NCBI GenBank assembly: GCA_026393675.1 | Contig: JAPKZQ010000043.1 | Coordinates: 1 to 64,000, forward strand | From: Acidobacteriota bacterium | GTDB taxonomy: Bacteria; Acidobacteriota; Vicinamibacteria; Vicinamibacterales; JAKQTR01 | Length of the DNA: 64,000 nt | Reading direction: 5' to 3' | Part shown: positions 17,642 through 24,728 of the stretch, piece by piece | How positions within the stretch are numbered: position 1 is the first letter of the stretch | How the letters are laid out: each line of letters starts with the position of its first letter | Program-made: the position numbers and the translations under genes | The notes under the pieces: generated by a model | Seen by the model: only the letters and a program-made list of their open reading frames with translations | What the model was told of the DNA's origin: nothing | Databases searched by the model: none

Positions 17642-18264
17642 CGCGGCGCGCGGCTGCCGGCGGGCTGGGCGCGGCGCGCGCCCGGGCACAGCAGCGCGGC
17701 ACCACGCTGGCCGAAGTGCTGATCGTGCTGGCAGGAATGATGGTTGTCGGCGCGATGGCTGCGCCCACGCTCGGGAGCCGAAGAGACGAACTGGCAACCG
17801 CTGGCGCAGCCCGTCATCTGGCCACGTTGCTTCAACACGGCCGCATGCAGGCCATCGGGCGCGCCACGCACGTGGCGTACCGGTTTCAGGTCGTGGGTGC
17901 GGGCATTCGATATGCCCTGTTTGCCGATGGCAATGGCAACGGCGTCCGCACGGTGGACATCGGCCATGGCGTGGACGCGCAGGTGTCAGCATGGGAATCC
18001 CTGTCAGACCACTTCGCCGGGGTGACCTTCTCGATTGCTCCCGGGGTGGTGGACATCGACAGCGGAAGCCCGATCGCCGGCGACCCTGTGCGGGTCGGTG
18101 GAAGCGAACTGTTGTCCTTCAGTCCCACTGGCACCGCCACCTCCGGAACGCTCTATCTGTCGGGGCGCACCGGGCAACAGTACGCGGTCAGGGTACTCGG
18201 AGCGACGGGACGCGTCCGAACCCTGCGCTTCGTTCGGGGGGGAAACCAATGGGCCTCACCATGA
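17638..18264 (+). CDS. GspH/FimT-type minor pseudopilin
   Basis: A 208-residue pseudopilin that starts with GTG overlapping the comEA stop (GTGA). After a basic leader the prepilin peptidase site reads RG|TTLAEVLIVLAGMMVV, with the conserved Glu5 and a hydrophobic N-terminal helix. The C-terminal domain (QHGRMQAIGRATHVAYRF, then LSFSPTGTATSGTLYL) matches the GspH/FimT globular domain. In natural transformation FimT binds DNA, and in type II secretion GspH is a minor pseudopilin. Coupling to a ComEA-like gene favours the former reading, but that is inference. Confidence 0.9.
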   Translation: MTRRAAAGGLGAARARAQQRGTTLAEVLIVLAGMMVVGAMAAPTLGSRRDELATAGAARHLATLLQHGRMQAIGRATHVAYRFQVVGAGIRYALFADGNGNGVRTVDIGHGVDAQVSAWESLSDHFAGVTFSIAPGVVDIDSGSPIAGDPVRVGGSELLSFSPTGTATSGTLYLSGRTGQQYAVRVLGATGRVRTLRFVRGGNQWASP

Positions 18265-18689
18265 ATCGGAGTACGGAGCGACGTCGCGCCGAGCGACGAC
18301 CTGCCGAGGCTGGGCTGAGCGCGTTGACACTGGCTCTTCGCACAGGGGCGACCGTGAAGGTCATCGACATGTCGGCCGACGGGGCGTTGGTCGAAACATC
18401 CGCTCGCCTCGAACCAGGAACGAACCTCGCGATCCGTGCATTCTCTACTCGGACGGGAGTGGTCCATCGGGCGACAGTCATCCACTGCCGGGTGTGGTCG
18501 CTGGACAGCCGTTCCGGCATTCGATTCCAGGCCGGCCTCCGGTTCGAGACGTGTAATAGCTACACGTCGAAACAGCCGCCGCGTGTGTATGGGAACGCGC
18601 TTCCCAATCATTCGAAGTATCAACCGGGGTTGTGGGCGGCGCGTGGCACATTCAACCGTGATTACCGTGTTGGCACGCAGGTTGGATAG
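18249..18689 (+). CDS. PilZ-domain protein (probable c-di-GMP binder)
   Basis: A 146-residue protein with the two PilZ signatures: an Arg-rich RRRAERR near residues 10-16 and DMSADGALVET near 43-53 (a D/NxSxxG match). Such domains bind cyclic di-GMP and control motility, pili or polysaccharide. The ATG at 18249 has a run of six G bases 7 bases before it and overlaps the pseudopilin gene by 16 bases; the in-frame ATG at 18261 would give an ATGA overlap instead. The C-terminal 45 residues are polar and match nothing I know. It is the third gene of the ComEA/pseudopilin operon. Confidence 0.85.
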   Translation: MGLTMNRSTERRRAERRPAEAGLSALTLALRTGATVKVIDMSADGALVETSARLEPGTNLAIRAFSTRTGVVHRATVIHCRVWSLDSRSGIRFQAGLRFETCNSYTSKQPPRVYGNALPNHSKYQPGLWAARGTFNRDYRVGTQVG

Positions 18690-18701
18690 GCATCACCCGA
18701 G

Positions 18702-20156
18702 ATGAGCAACAAGACCATGTGCGACTGTTCCACGCAGGGCGGGTGCGAGATGATCCCCCTCACGCCCAGGCAGTGTCTCCTCGAAGATGTCATCGGGACG
18801 CGCCGGGGACGAGGGAACGAGCAACGGCAGACCTGGTCGGTCGGCGGCGCCATCGAAACGATGATGTGCCGTCGGCTGTCGGCCAGATGGGTCCGGCTTC
18901 GGATGGGTCACAGTGCCAACTGGACCCGAGAAGAGTGGGCCGAAACACCGGGTATCCTGCGCGTTCCCGCCCCCGTCGGTCCGATGATCCCGACCTTTCA
19001 GCTGGAGGTGGCGCTGCACGATGGGCAGGTGCTCACCGAGAGCCAGCACCGTCTGCTCGACAGGGCCGTTGCGCTCTGCGCGATGGTCGCCGAGGTTGAA
19101 CACCGCGGACCCGGCTGCCGCCCCGTGCCGCCCTCCAACGCGCACGTCAGAGACGGTGCCGCGCCGCTGATTGGCAGCAGTGGGCCCATTCGAACCCTCC
19201 GAGAGCGGATCGAACGAGTCGCCGCGACCGACTTCACCGCGCTGATCGAAGGCGAGAGCGGCAGCGGCAAGGAACTGGTCGCACGTCAGATTCACGAGCT
19301 CAGCGCGAGACGACGAGGTCCATTTGTCGCCGTTAACTGTGCGGCCCTGGTCGATTCACTGCTCGAAGCGGAACTGTTTGGGATCGAGGATCGTACCGCG
19401 ACGGGAGTGCGTGGCCGGAAAGGGAAGTTCGAACATGCCGCCGGTGGAACGCTCTTTCTCGATGAAGTGGGGGACCTGTCGGCGCAGGCGCAGGCCAAAC
19501 TGCTGCGCGCCATCCAGGATTGCACCGTCGAGCGGGTAGGTGGTCACGACACCAGGCGAATTGATACGCGCCTTGTGGTGGCCACCAATCGGCATCTGCG
19601 CGACATGGCCGATCAGGGCCTGTTCCGGCACGATCTCTACTACAGGCTCAGCGGCGTCGAGCTGAACGTCCCGCCTCTGCGGTCTCGCCGGGAGGACATC
19701 ATCGAGTTGGCGGAGTATTTCCTCGAGCGATTCCGACCGAACCGCGAACTGCGACTCTCGACCGCCGCGACCGACGCGCTGGTGACCTACGACTGGCCAG
19801 GCAACGTCCGCGAACTCGAACGTCTGATTGAGGCCATTCTGACCATCGCGCGCGGTGAGTGCATCGAAGTCGACGATCTGCCCCTGGCAGTCCGGGGCCG
19901 CTACCAGGAGGTCCTCGAACCGTCGGTTCACGAGCAGGACTCGCTCAGAGCGTGGGCAGCGCGCTACGTCCGTCTGGTGCTTCAGCGATGCGCCTACAAC
20001 AAGCGCGACGCGTGCCAAGTCCTCGAGATCAGCTATCACACGCTCCAGACATACCTGGTGCAGTCTACAGAGTTACGAGACAAGGTGAGGACGCCCCCGG
20101 CTGGCGCGAGTCCCCCTCTCGGCGAGCGCGCGATGGAGCCGGCTGCCATGTTGTAA
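18702..20156 (+). CDS. Sigma-54-type AAA+ transcriptional regulator lacking the GAFTGA motif
   Basis: A 484-residue regulator. The N-terminal 150 residues have two Cys-rich spots (CDCSTQGGC) and a possible degenerate GAF-like part. The AAA+ domain has Walker A GESGSGKE near 183, Walker [12 protein letters not shown] and the RRED/arginine-finger region. The C-terminal Fis-like helix-turn-helix has [20 protein letters not shown]. Where other family members read GAFTGA, this one reads DRTATGVRG (about residues 228-236), so the sigma-54 contact loop is broken. Family members without GAFTGA, such as Rhodobacter NtrC and TyrR, work with sigma-70 polymerase. It starts 12 bases after the PilZ gene, and no receiver domain is present. 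Confidence 0.9.
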   Translation: MSNKTMCDCSTQGGCEMIPLTPRQCLLEDVIGTRRGRGNEQRQTWSVGGAIETMMCRRLSARWVRLRMGHSANWTREEWAETPGILRVPAPVGPMIPTFQLEVALHDGQVLTESQHRLLDRAVALCAMVAEVEHRGPGCRPVPPSNAHVRDGAAPLIGSSGPIRTLRERIERVAATDFTALIEGESGSGKELVARQIHELSARRRGPFVAVNCAALVDSLLEAELFGIEDRTATGVRGRKGKFEHAAGGTLFLDEVGDLSAQAQAKLLRAIQDCTVERVGGHDTRRIDTRLVVATNRHLRDMADQGLFRHDLYYRLSGVELNVPPLRSRREDIIELAEYFLERFRPNRELRLSTAATDALVTYDWPGNVRELERLIEAILTIARGECIEVDDLPLAVRGRYQEVLEPSVHEQDSLRAWAARYVRLVLQRCAYNKRDACQVLEISYHTLQTYLVQSTELRDKVRTPPAGASPPLGERAMEPAAML

Positions 20157-20420
20157 ACCCTAAGCCCACTTGTGTGGCGACCTCCGCGCGCCCGCCGCAC
20201 CGCCGACCAGCGATGCCAAGCGGACGACGCAGCAGCGCAACACAACTCGGGTCGAAGGGAGAGTCACGAGGTCGACGGGCGCGACAGGTGTCGCGCCACC
20301 CGGATGCCACCGGTCGAATTCAGCCGACGTGGCAGGTTCGCCCCAGGAGGGGCGATCGAGGTCGTGCATCGGCTCGTCAGGCTGCCGCCCGCGCGTCGGG
20401 TGAGCAGGCCAGAGGCGAGA
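20157..20420. other. 264-base gap before the secreted Cys-rich protein gene
   Basis: No convincing gene, hairpin terminator or promoter is seen here. A GAGGCGAGA ribosome site is at its right end. A frame open across the gap runs into the next gene, but it has no family signal and lacks a good start. Confidence 0.4.
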
Positions 20421-21266
20421 ATGGACATTCGACATGCAATTCCACTGGGCCTGGCAGGACTACTGTTGGTATCAAGCGCGGCGTTCGCGGCAGAGGCCGA
20501 CCCGTGTCGGCAGGGGCCTTCCCCCCAATCGGCGTCCCCGCAAGGCCGACACGCATGGCGTGCGACAACCCACCTGATCGACGACAGCACGGGGACGGCG
20601 ATGCGTCTGACCCGTCTGCCATCTGGTGCGCTTCAGGTCGACATCGACGGCGACAATCTGAACGTCAGAAAGACGCTTCACGCCAACGGGGATTTCGACC
20701 TTGCGCTGCGGGCAGACGACGACCTATTCGCTGTTGTTCGACGCGGCGAGCATGTGCGCGTGTCGCGGCGAAACCTTACGGTCGACCTTGGGACAGAGGC
20801 GCTCCGCGAAACTGACCTTGATCAACTTCAACAGGTGCTGGCTGGATCGACGGCCGTTCGGCGATTCCGGGCCATGAGGAGCATGCTGGCGCCGGCCACC
20901 CGGTGCACCGGACTGGGCGCCGCCGTCGACGTGATCGACATGCTGATTGGTGTGCTCAAGGGGGAACCACCCACTCCAAGCCCTGCGACGACAGCACCGA
21001 CGGTGTCGACCATGTCTGACGTGGACGACGAGGCTGAGATCGACAATTCCAACTGCTATCTGAATTGGGTGGCGGAAGTGGTTGCGGCGTGGAACGACTA
21101 CGAGGGGTGCATCTACAGCTTTGCGTGGTACAACCCGCTCAGGGAAGTATGCGCCTTCGCGTGGATCATCCGCGTTGAATCGGCCTGGTTCCGCCTGGTT
21201 GGCTGCTCCTCGATTCCCATCAAGGGAGGGTCGTGCGATGTGGAAGGCGAAGACCTTCTTCGTTAA
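20421..21266 (+). CDS. Secreted protein with Cys-containing C-terminal domain; possible peptide precursor
   Basis: A 281-residue protein with a clear signal peptide (1-23, ending AAFA|AEADP). The middle (about 45-155) looks beta-rich and charged. A Thr/Pro/Ser-rich linker (about 182-205) leads to a C-terminal domain of about 75 residues with five cysteines (212, 230, 244, 262, 272) and many aromatics. The layout of signal, soluble domain, linker and Cys-rich tail resembles the halocin C8 precursor in length and order, but I see no clear sequence match. The next gene encodes a two-helix membrane protein that overlaps it by 29 bases. Function is unknown; a toxin or peptide precursor is only one option. 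Confidence 0.75.
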   Translation: MDIRHAIPLGLAGLLLVSSAAFAAEADPCRQGPSPQSASPQGRHAWRATTHLIDDSTGTAMRLTRLPSGALQVDIDGDNLNVRKTLHANGDFDLALRADDDLFAVVRRGEHVRVSRRNLTVDLGTEALRETDLDQLQQVLAGSTAVRRFRAMRSMLAPATRCTGLGAAVDVIDMLIGVLKGEPPTPSPATTAPTVSTMSDVDDEAEIDNSNCYLNWVAEVVAAWNDYEGCIYSFAWYNPLREVCAFAWIIRVESAWFRLVGCSSIPIKGGSCDVEGEDLLR

Positions 21267-21423
21267 TGTGCTCGTCGGTCTGTTGCTGGCCGGTCCACTG
21301 GCGGCACTGGCCTTGGTGGCCCTGCCAGAGCAGTGGCGCGGACCGGCCGTGCCATGGGCGGTCTCGGCGCTGGCGGTCGCTGTGGTCGCTATCGTTCGGC
21401 AGCCCAAACGGCCGTCCGGTTGA
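21238..21423 (+). CDS. 61-residue membrane protein coupled to the secreted protein
   Basis: A short protein with two hydrophobic helices (about 9-28 and 36-54) and a basic C-terminus (RQPKRPSG). The ATG at 21238 has a GGGAGGG ribosome site about 8 bases upstream and lies inside the end of the upstream gene, in another frame, which implies coupled translation. No family is recognised. Size and position would suit an immunity, anchoring or transport helper for its neighbour, but this is speculation. Confidence 0.6.
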   Translation: MWKAKTFFVNVLVGLLLAGPLAALALVALPEQWRGPAVPWAVSALAVAVVAIVRQPKRPSG

Positions 21424-21437
21424 TCACGTGGCACAGG

Positions 21438-21464
21438 TGCGCGAGAGGGGCGATTCCGGCGGCC
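21438..21464 (+). repeat. 27-base repeat, copy 1, before nfeD
   Basis: TGCGCGAGAGGGGCGATTCC followed by GGCGGCC. A second copy at 23041-23067 differs at two of 27 positions and has the same orientation. The two copies bracket the nfeD-SPFH operon. Confidence 0.6.
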
Positions 21465-21634
21465 GGGGTGGCCCTTCTCCCTCCTTGTCGGCGGGTAACC
21501 CAGATTATGGCGCGACGATTTTTCCCTCGGTAACACTCTACGTGGCGCGATACGACTGGTAGACACCGCAGGCTCCCTGGCCCGATAATGGCACGGCCAC
21601 GGCCGTCGACACACGTGGCGAGGGGGCGTTTGTC

Positions 21635-22069
21635 ATGTTCTGGTGGCACTGGGCAGTGCTGGGATTGGTCCTGGCTGCCCTCGAGATTCTGACACCGGGC
21701 GGGTTCTACCTGTTGTTCTTCGGCTTGGGCGGCCTGGCGGTGTCGGTCTTGACCCTGCTGGGCATTGGGGGACCGCTCTGGCTGCAGGTCCTGCTCTTCT
21801 CGCTGTTCTCCATCATCAGCCTGGCGCTGTTCCGCAACCCGTTGTTGCGGATGATGCAGCGCAAGACCGGCGGACACGCACCCGTGAATACGCTGGTCGG
21901 CGAACTCGCGATCCCGGTGACGGCGATCGAACCTGGCGCGGTCGCCAAGGCCGAACTGCGCGGCACCACCTGGACCGCGCGCAACCGCGGCACACAGGTC
22001 ATTCCGGCGGGCTGCCGGTGCAAGGTGGTCCAGATCGATGGCCTGGTCATTACGATTAAACCGGAGTGA
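21635..22069 (+). CDS. nfeD: NfeD-family membrane protein (short form)
   Basis: A 144-residue protein with three to four hydrophobic helices in the first 80 residues (the family's LEILTPGGFYLLFFGLGG block is at about 17-34) and a C-terminal OB-fold (about 88-144) beginning GELAIPVTAIEPG. NfeD partners of SPFH/stomatin proteins form membrane microdomain complexes, and the OB-fold is thought to mediate the contact. The ATG at 21635 follows GAGGGGG. The SPFH gene starts 9 bases after its stop, which is the usual pair arrangement. Confidence 0.93.
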   Translation: MFWWHWAVLGLVLAALEILTPGGFYLLFFGLGGLAVSVLTLLGIGGPLWLQVLLFSLFSIISLALFRNPLLRMMQRKTGGHAPVNTLVGELAIPVTAIEPGAVAKAELRGTTWTARNRGTQVIPAGCRCKVVQIDGLVITIKPE

Positions 22070-22078
22070 GGTGACAGC

Positions 22079-22996
22079 ATGGGCACACTGATCGTCTTTG
22101 TCGCGCTGGCATTCCTCGTCATCATCGTCCTCATTAAGACGGCCGTGGTCGTGCCGCAGCAGACGGCCGTCGTGGTTGAACGCCTCGGCAAGTACGCGGG
22201 CACGCTGAATGCAGGCTTCCATGTCCTGGTGCCGTTCGTGGATGCGATCCGCTACCGGCACACGCTCAAAGAGCAGACCATCGAAATCCCTGCGCAGATC
22301 TGCATCACGCGCGACAATGTGCAGGTGCACGTCGACGGCGTGCTCTACCTGCAAGTGCTGAACCCCGAGCGCGCGTCATACGGAATCAGCAGCTATCTGT
22401 TCGCCATCATGCAGTTGGCCCAGACCACCTTGCGTAGCGAGATCGGCAAGATCGTCCTCGACAAGACCTTCGAAGAACGCACGAATATCAACACCGCCGT
22501 GGTCAGCGAGCTCGACAAGGCCACCGAGTCGTGGGGCATCAAGGTCCTGCGGTACGAGATCAAGAACATCACACCTCCCGTCGACGTGCTCGCCGCGATG
22601 GAGAAGCAGATGCGCGCCGAGCGAGAAAAGCGCGCCGTGGTCCTGACGTCGGAAGGTCAACGCGACGCCGCCATCAACAACGCCGAAGGCGAGAAGCAGC
22701 AGGTCATCAAGGCCTCCGAGGCTCGCAAACAGCAGCAGATCAACGAGGCAGCGGGTCAGGCGGAAGCGATCCTGGCGGTGGCGACCGCGACGGCCGAGGG
22801 CATCCGCCAGGTGGCCATTGCCATCGAGACGCCTGGCGGCAGCGATGCGGTCCGGTTGCGCGTGGCCGAACAATACGTCACGCAGCTCGGCCAGCTGGCC
22901 AAGGGCAGTACAAACCTCATTCTGCCGGCCAACGTCGCGGACGTGGGAGCCATGGTGTCGCTGGCGATGAACGTGCTCAATCAGCAGAAGAAATAG
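22079..22996 (+). CDS. SPFH/stomatin-family protein (paraslipin/QmcA-like)
   Basis: A 305-residue protein with an N-terminal membrane helix (about 4-24), an SPFH domain beginning VVPQQTAVVVERLGKY, and the RSEIGKIVLDKTFEER block. A long Ala/Glu/Gln-rich coiled coil (about 180-245) precedes a hydrophobic C-terminal segment. Such proteins oligomerise into rings on the inner membrane and affect protein quality control. The ribosome site GAGGTGACAGC precedes ATG 22079. It is in an operon with nfeD. Confidence 0.94.
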   Translation: MGTLIVFVALAFLVIIVLIKTAVVVPQQTAVVVERLGKYAGTLNAGFHVLVPFVDAIRYRHTLKEQTIEIPAQICITRDNVQVHVDGVLYLQVLNPERASYGISSYLFAIMQLAQTTLRSEIGKIVLDKTFEERTNINTAVVSELDKATESWGIKVLRYEIKNITPPVDVLAAMEKQMRAEREKRAVVLTSEGQRDAAINNAEGEKQQVIKASEARKQQQINEAAGQAEAILAVATATAEGIRQVAIAIETPGGSDAVRLRVAEQYVTQLGQLAKGSTNLILPANVADVGAMVSLAMNVLNQQKK

Positions 22997-23040
22997 GGGC
23001 TCAGGTCCCACAACCCGAAACGTGCTGCACCCGCAACGCG

Positions 23041-23067
23041 TGCGCGGGAGGGGCGATTCCGTCGGCC
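23041..23067 (+). repeat. 27-base repeat, copy 2, before gcvT
   Basis: Matches the copy at 21438-21464 at 25 of 27 positions (differences at bases 7 and 22). It lies in the 140-base space between the SPFH gene and gcvT. Confidence 0.6.
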
Positions 23068-23136
23068 AACGTGGCTTGACCAGGTCGACGCTCGCATAGT
23101 ACCGTGGATTCGTCTTCAGCCCCTCACGCGCATCCC

Positions 23137-24255
23137 ATGACCCAACCAGGTTCGATCCAGCTCAAACTCACTCCCCTGGATGCGCAGCATCGCGCCCTCG
23201 GCGCCCGGATGGTCCCCTTCGCCGGGTGGGACATGCCGGTCGAATATTCTGGACTCTCGAACGAACACCTTGCCGTCAGAACCAGAGCCGGCCTGTTCGA
23301 CGTCACCCACATGGGTCAGATCGAGATCGCTGGCAAGGACGCGCTCGCCGCCGTGCAATGGATCACCAGTAACGATGCGTCCCGACTCAAGACCGGTCAG
23401 GCCCACTACTCGGGACTGATGACGCCGGCGGGCACGTTCGTCGACGATGTGCTCGTCTACCGCTTCGCCGAAGAGCATTTCCTGCTGGTCGTCAACGCGT
23501 CGAATGTTGAGAAGGACTACGCGTGGATCCTCGAGCACATCCGGCAGTTTGGCGACGTCGCGGCCCTGGATAACAGTTCGCGCTACGCTTTGCTTGCGCT
23601 GCAGGGACCGATCGCCCGTCAAGTGATGCAGCGGCTGACGAACTTCGACCTGTCGGACATGAAGTACTACTGGTTCGCCCACGGGGAAGTCGCGGGCGTT
23701 CGAGCGACGCTGTCGAGAACTGGCTACACTGGTGAAGACGGCTACGAGGTCTTCGTGCCGCCCAAGCAGGCGCCAGCCGTCTGGAACGCGATTCTCGAGG
23801 CAGGCAAGGATGACGGCGTCATTCCCACGGGCCTGGGCGCCAGGGACACGCTCCGGCTCGAGGCGGCGATGCGGCTGTACGGCAATGACATCGATGCAGA
23901 GACGACGATTCTCGAGGCCGACCTCGAGTGGATCATCGGCTGGAAGAAGGACAACTTCATCGGCCGCGATGCCTTGCTGCGTCAGAAAGAATCCGGGGTG
24001 TCCCGGCGCCTGGTGGGCTTCGAGATGACGGACCGTGCGATCGCCAGGCATGGGTATCCGGTGATGATCGGCGGACAGAAAGCCGGCGTGGTGACCAGCG
24101 GGACGCAGACGCCATTCTTGAAGAAGGCGATCGGCATGGCCTACGTCCCGGCCAATCACACCGCCGAAGGCACGGAGTTCGACGTGGAGATCCGTGGGCG
24201 TCTGAACCGCGCTCGCGTGGTGCCGCTCCCGTTTTACAAGCGACCGAAAGGATGA
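23137..24255 (+). CDS. gcvT: Glycine cleavage system T protein (aminomethyltransferase)
   Basis: A 372-residue T protein. It transfers the methylene group from the aminomethyl-lipoyl H protein to tetrahydrofolate and releases ammonia. Landmarks are VPFAGWDMPVEY, the FDVTHMGQ block, RTGYTGEDGYEVF, and LGARDTLRLEAAM with its conserved RD. The start is taken at ATG 23137; a GTG at 23104 would add 11 residues before the family begins. Its stop overlaps the gcvH start region. I see no glycine riboswitch in the 107 bases upstream. Confidence 0.96.
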   Translation: MTQPGSIQLKLTPLDAQHRALGARMVPFAGWDMPVEYSGLSNEHLAVRTRAGLFDVTHMGQIEIAGKDALAAVQWITSNDASRLKTGQAHYSGLMTPAGTFVDDVLVYRFAEEHFLLVVNASNVEKDYAWILEHIRQFGDVAALDNSSRYALLALQGPIARQVMQRLTNFDLSDMKYYWFAHGEVAGVRATLSRTGYTGEDGYEVFVPPKQAPAVWNAILEAGKDDGVIPTGLGARDTLRLEAAMRLYGNDIDAETTILEADLEWIIGWKKDNFIGRDALLRQKESGVSRRLVGFEMTDRAIARHGYPVMIGGQKAGVVTSGTQTPFLKKAIGMAYVPANHTAEGTEFDVEIRGRLNRARVVPLPFYKRPKG

Positions 24256-24257
24256 GC

Positions 24258-24629
24258 ATGTATCCTGCCGACTGCAAGTACACGAAAGATCACGAATGGA
24301 TCAAGGTCGAAGGCGGCGTCGGCCGTGTCGGGATTACCGATTTCGCCCAGAAGCAACTGGGAGACGTCGTCTTTCTCGATCTGCCTCAGGTAGGCCGCGC
24401 ACTGAAGCAGGGTGACGCGTTCGGCACGGTCGAGTCGGTCAAGGCGGTGTCCGAGCTCTACAGCCCGGTCTCCGGCGAGGTTGTGGCCGTCAACACCGCG
24501 CTCGCGGAGAAGCCCGAAACGGTCAACAAGGATCCGCACGGCAGCTGGATGGTCGAAATCCGCCTGTCGGCGCCCGCCGAGATGAGCTCGCTGTTGGCTG
24601 TCGCCGACTATTCAGCGCTCGTGAAGTAG
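24258..24629 (+). CDS. gcvH: Glycine cleavage system H protein (lipoyl carrier)
   Basis: A 123-residue lipoyl-domain protein that carries the aminomethyl group between P, T and L proteins. The lipoylated lysine is in GTVESVKAVSEL near residue 59. The N-terminus YTKDHEWIKVEGGVGRVGIT matches the family opening. ATG 24258 is preferred because AAAGGA lies 5 bases before it; an ATG at 24252 overlaps the gcvT stop and adds two residues. It is tightly coupled to gcvT. Confidence 0.97.
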   Translation: MYPADCKYTKDHEWIKVEGGVGRVGITDFAQKQLGDVVFLDLPQVGRALKQGDAFGTVESVKAVSELYSPVSGEVVAVNTALAEKPETVNKDPHGSWMVEIRLSAPAEMSSLLAVADYSALVK

Positions 24630-24728
24630 GCTGCCGCCACCATTTCTCCTCGTGACGCCGTCCGCGCCGTGAGGCGAGGCGGAGTACGGCCGATCCCGCC
24701 TGGAGGCAATTCCTGTTTGAGGGTTACT

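Noticed and set aside
18671-18686. Sigma-54 promoter (TGGCAC-N5-TTGG) before the AAA+ regulator
   Set aside because: The -12 element is TTGG, not TTGC, and the match lies inside the PilZ coding end; too weak to call.
22997-23136. Glycine riboswitch before gcvT
   Set aside because: I looked for the paired aptamer core blocks and saw none; the only structure is a 27-base repeat also present upstream of nfeD.
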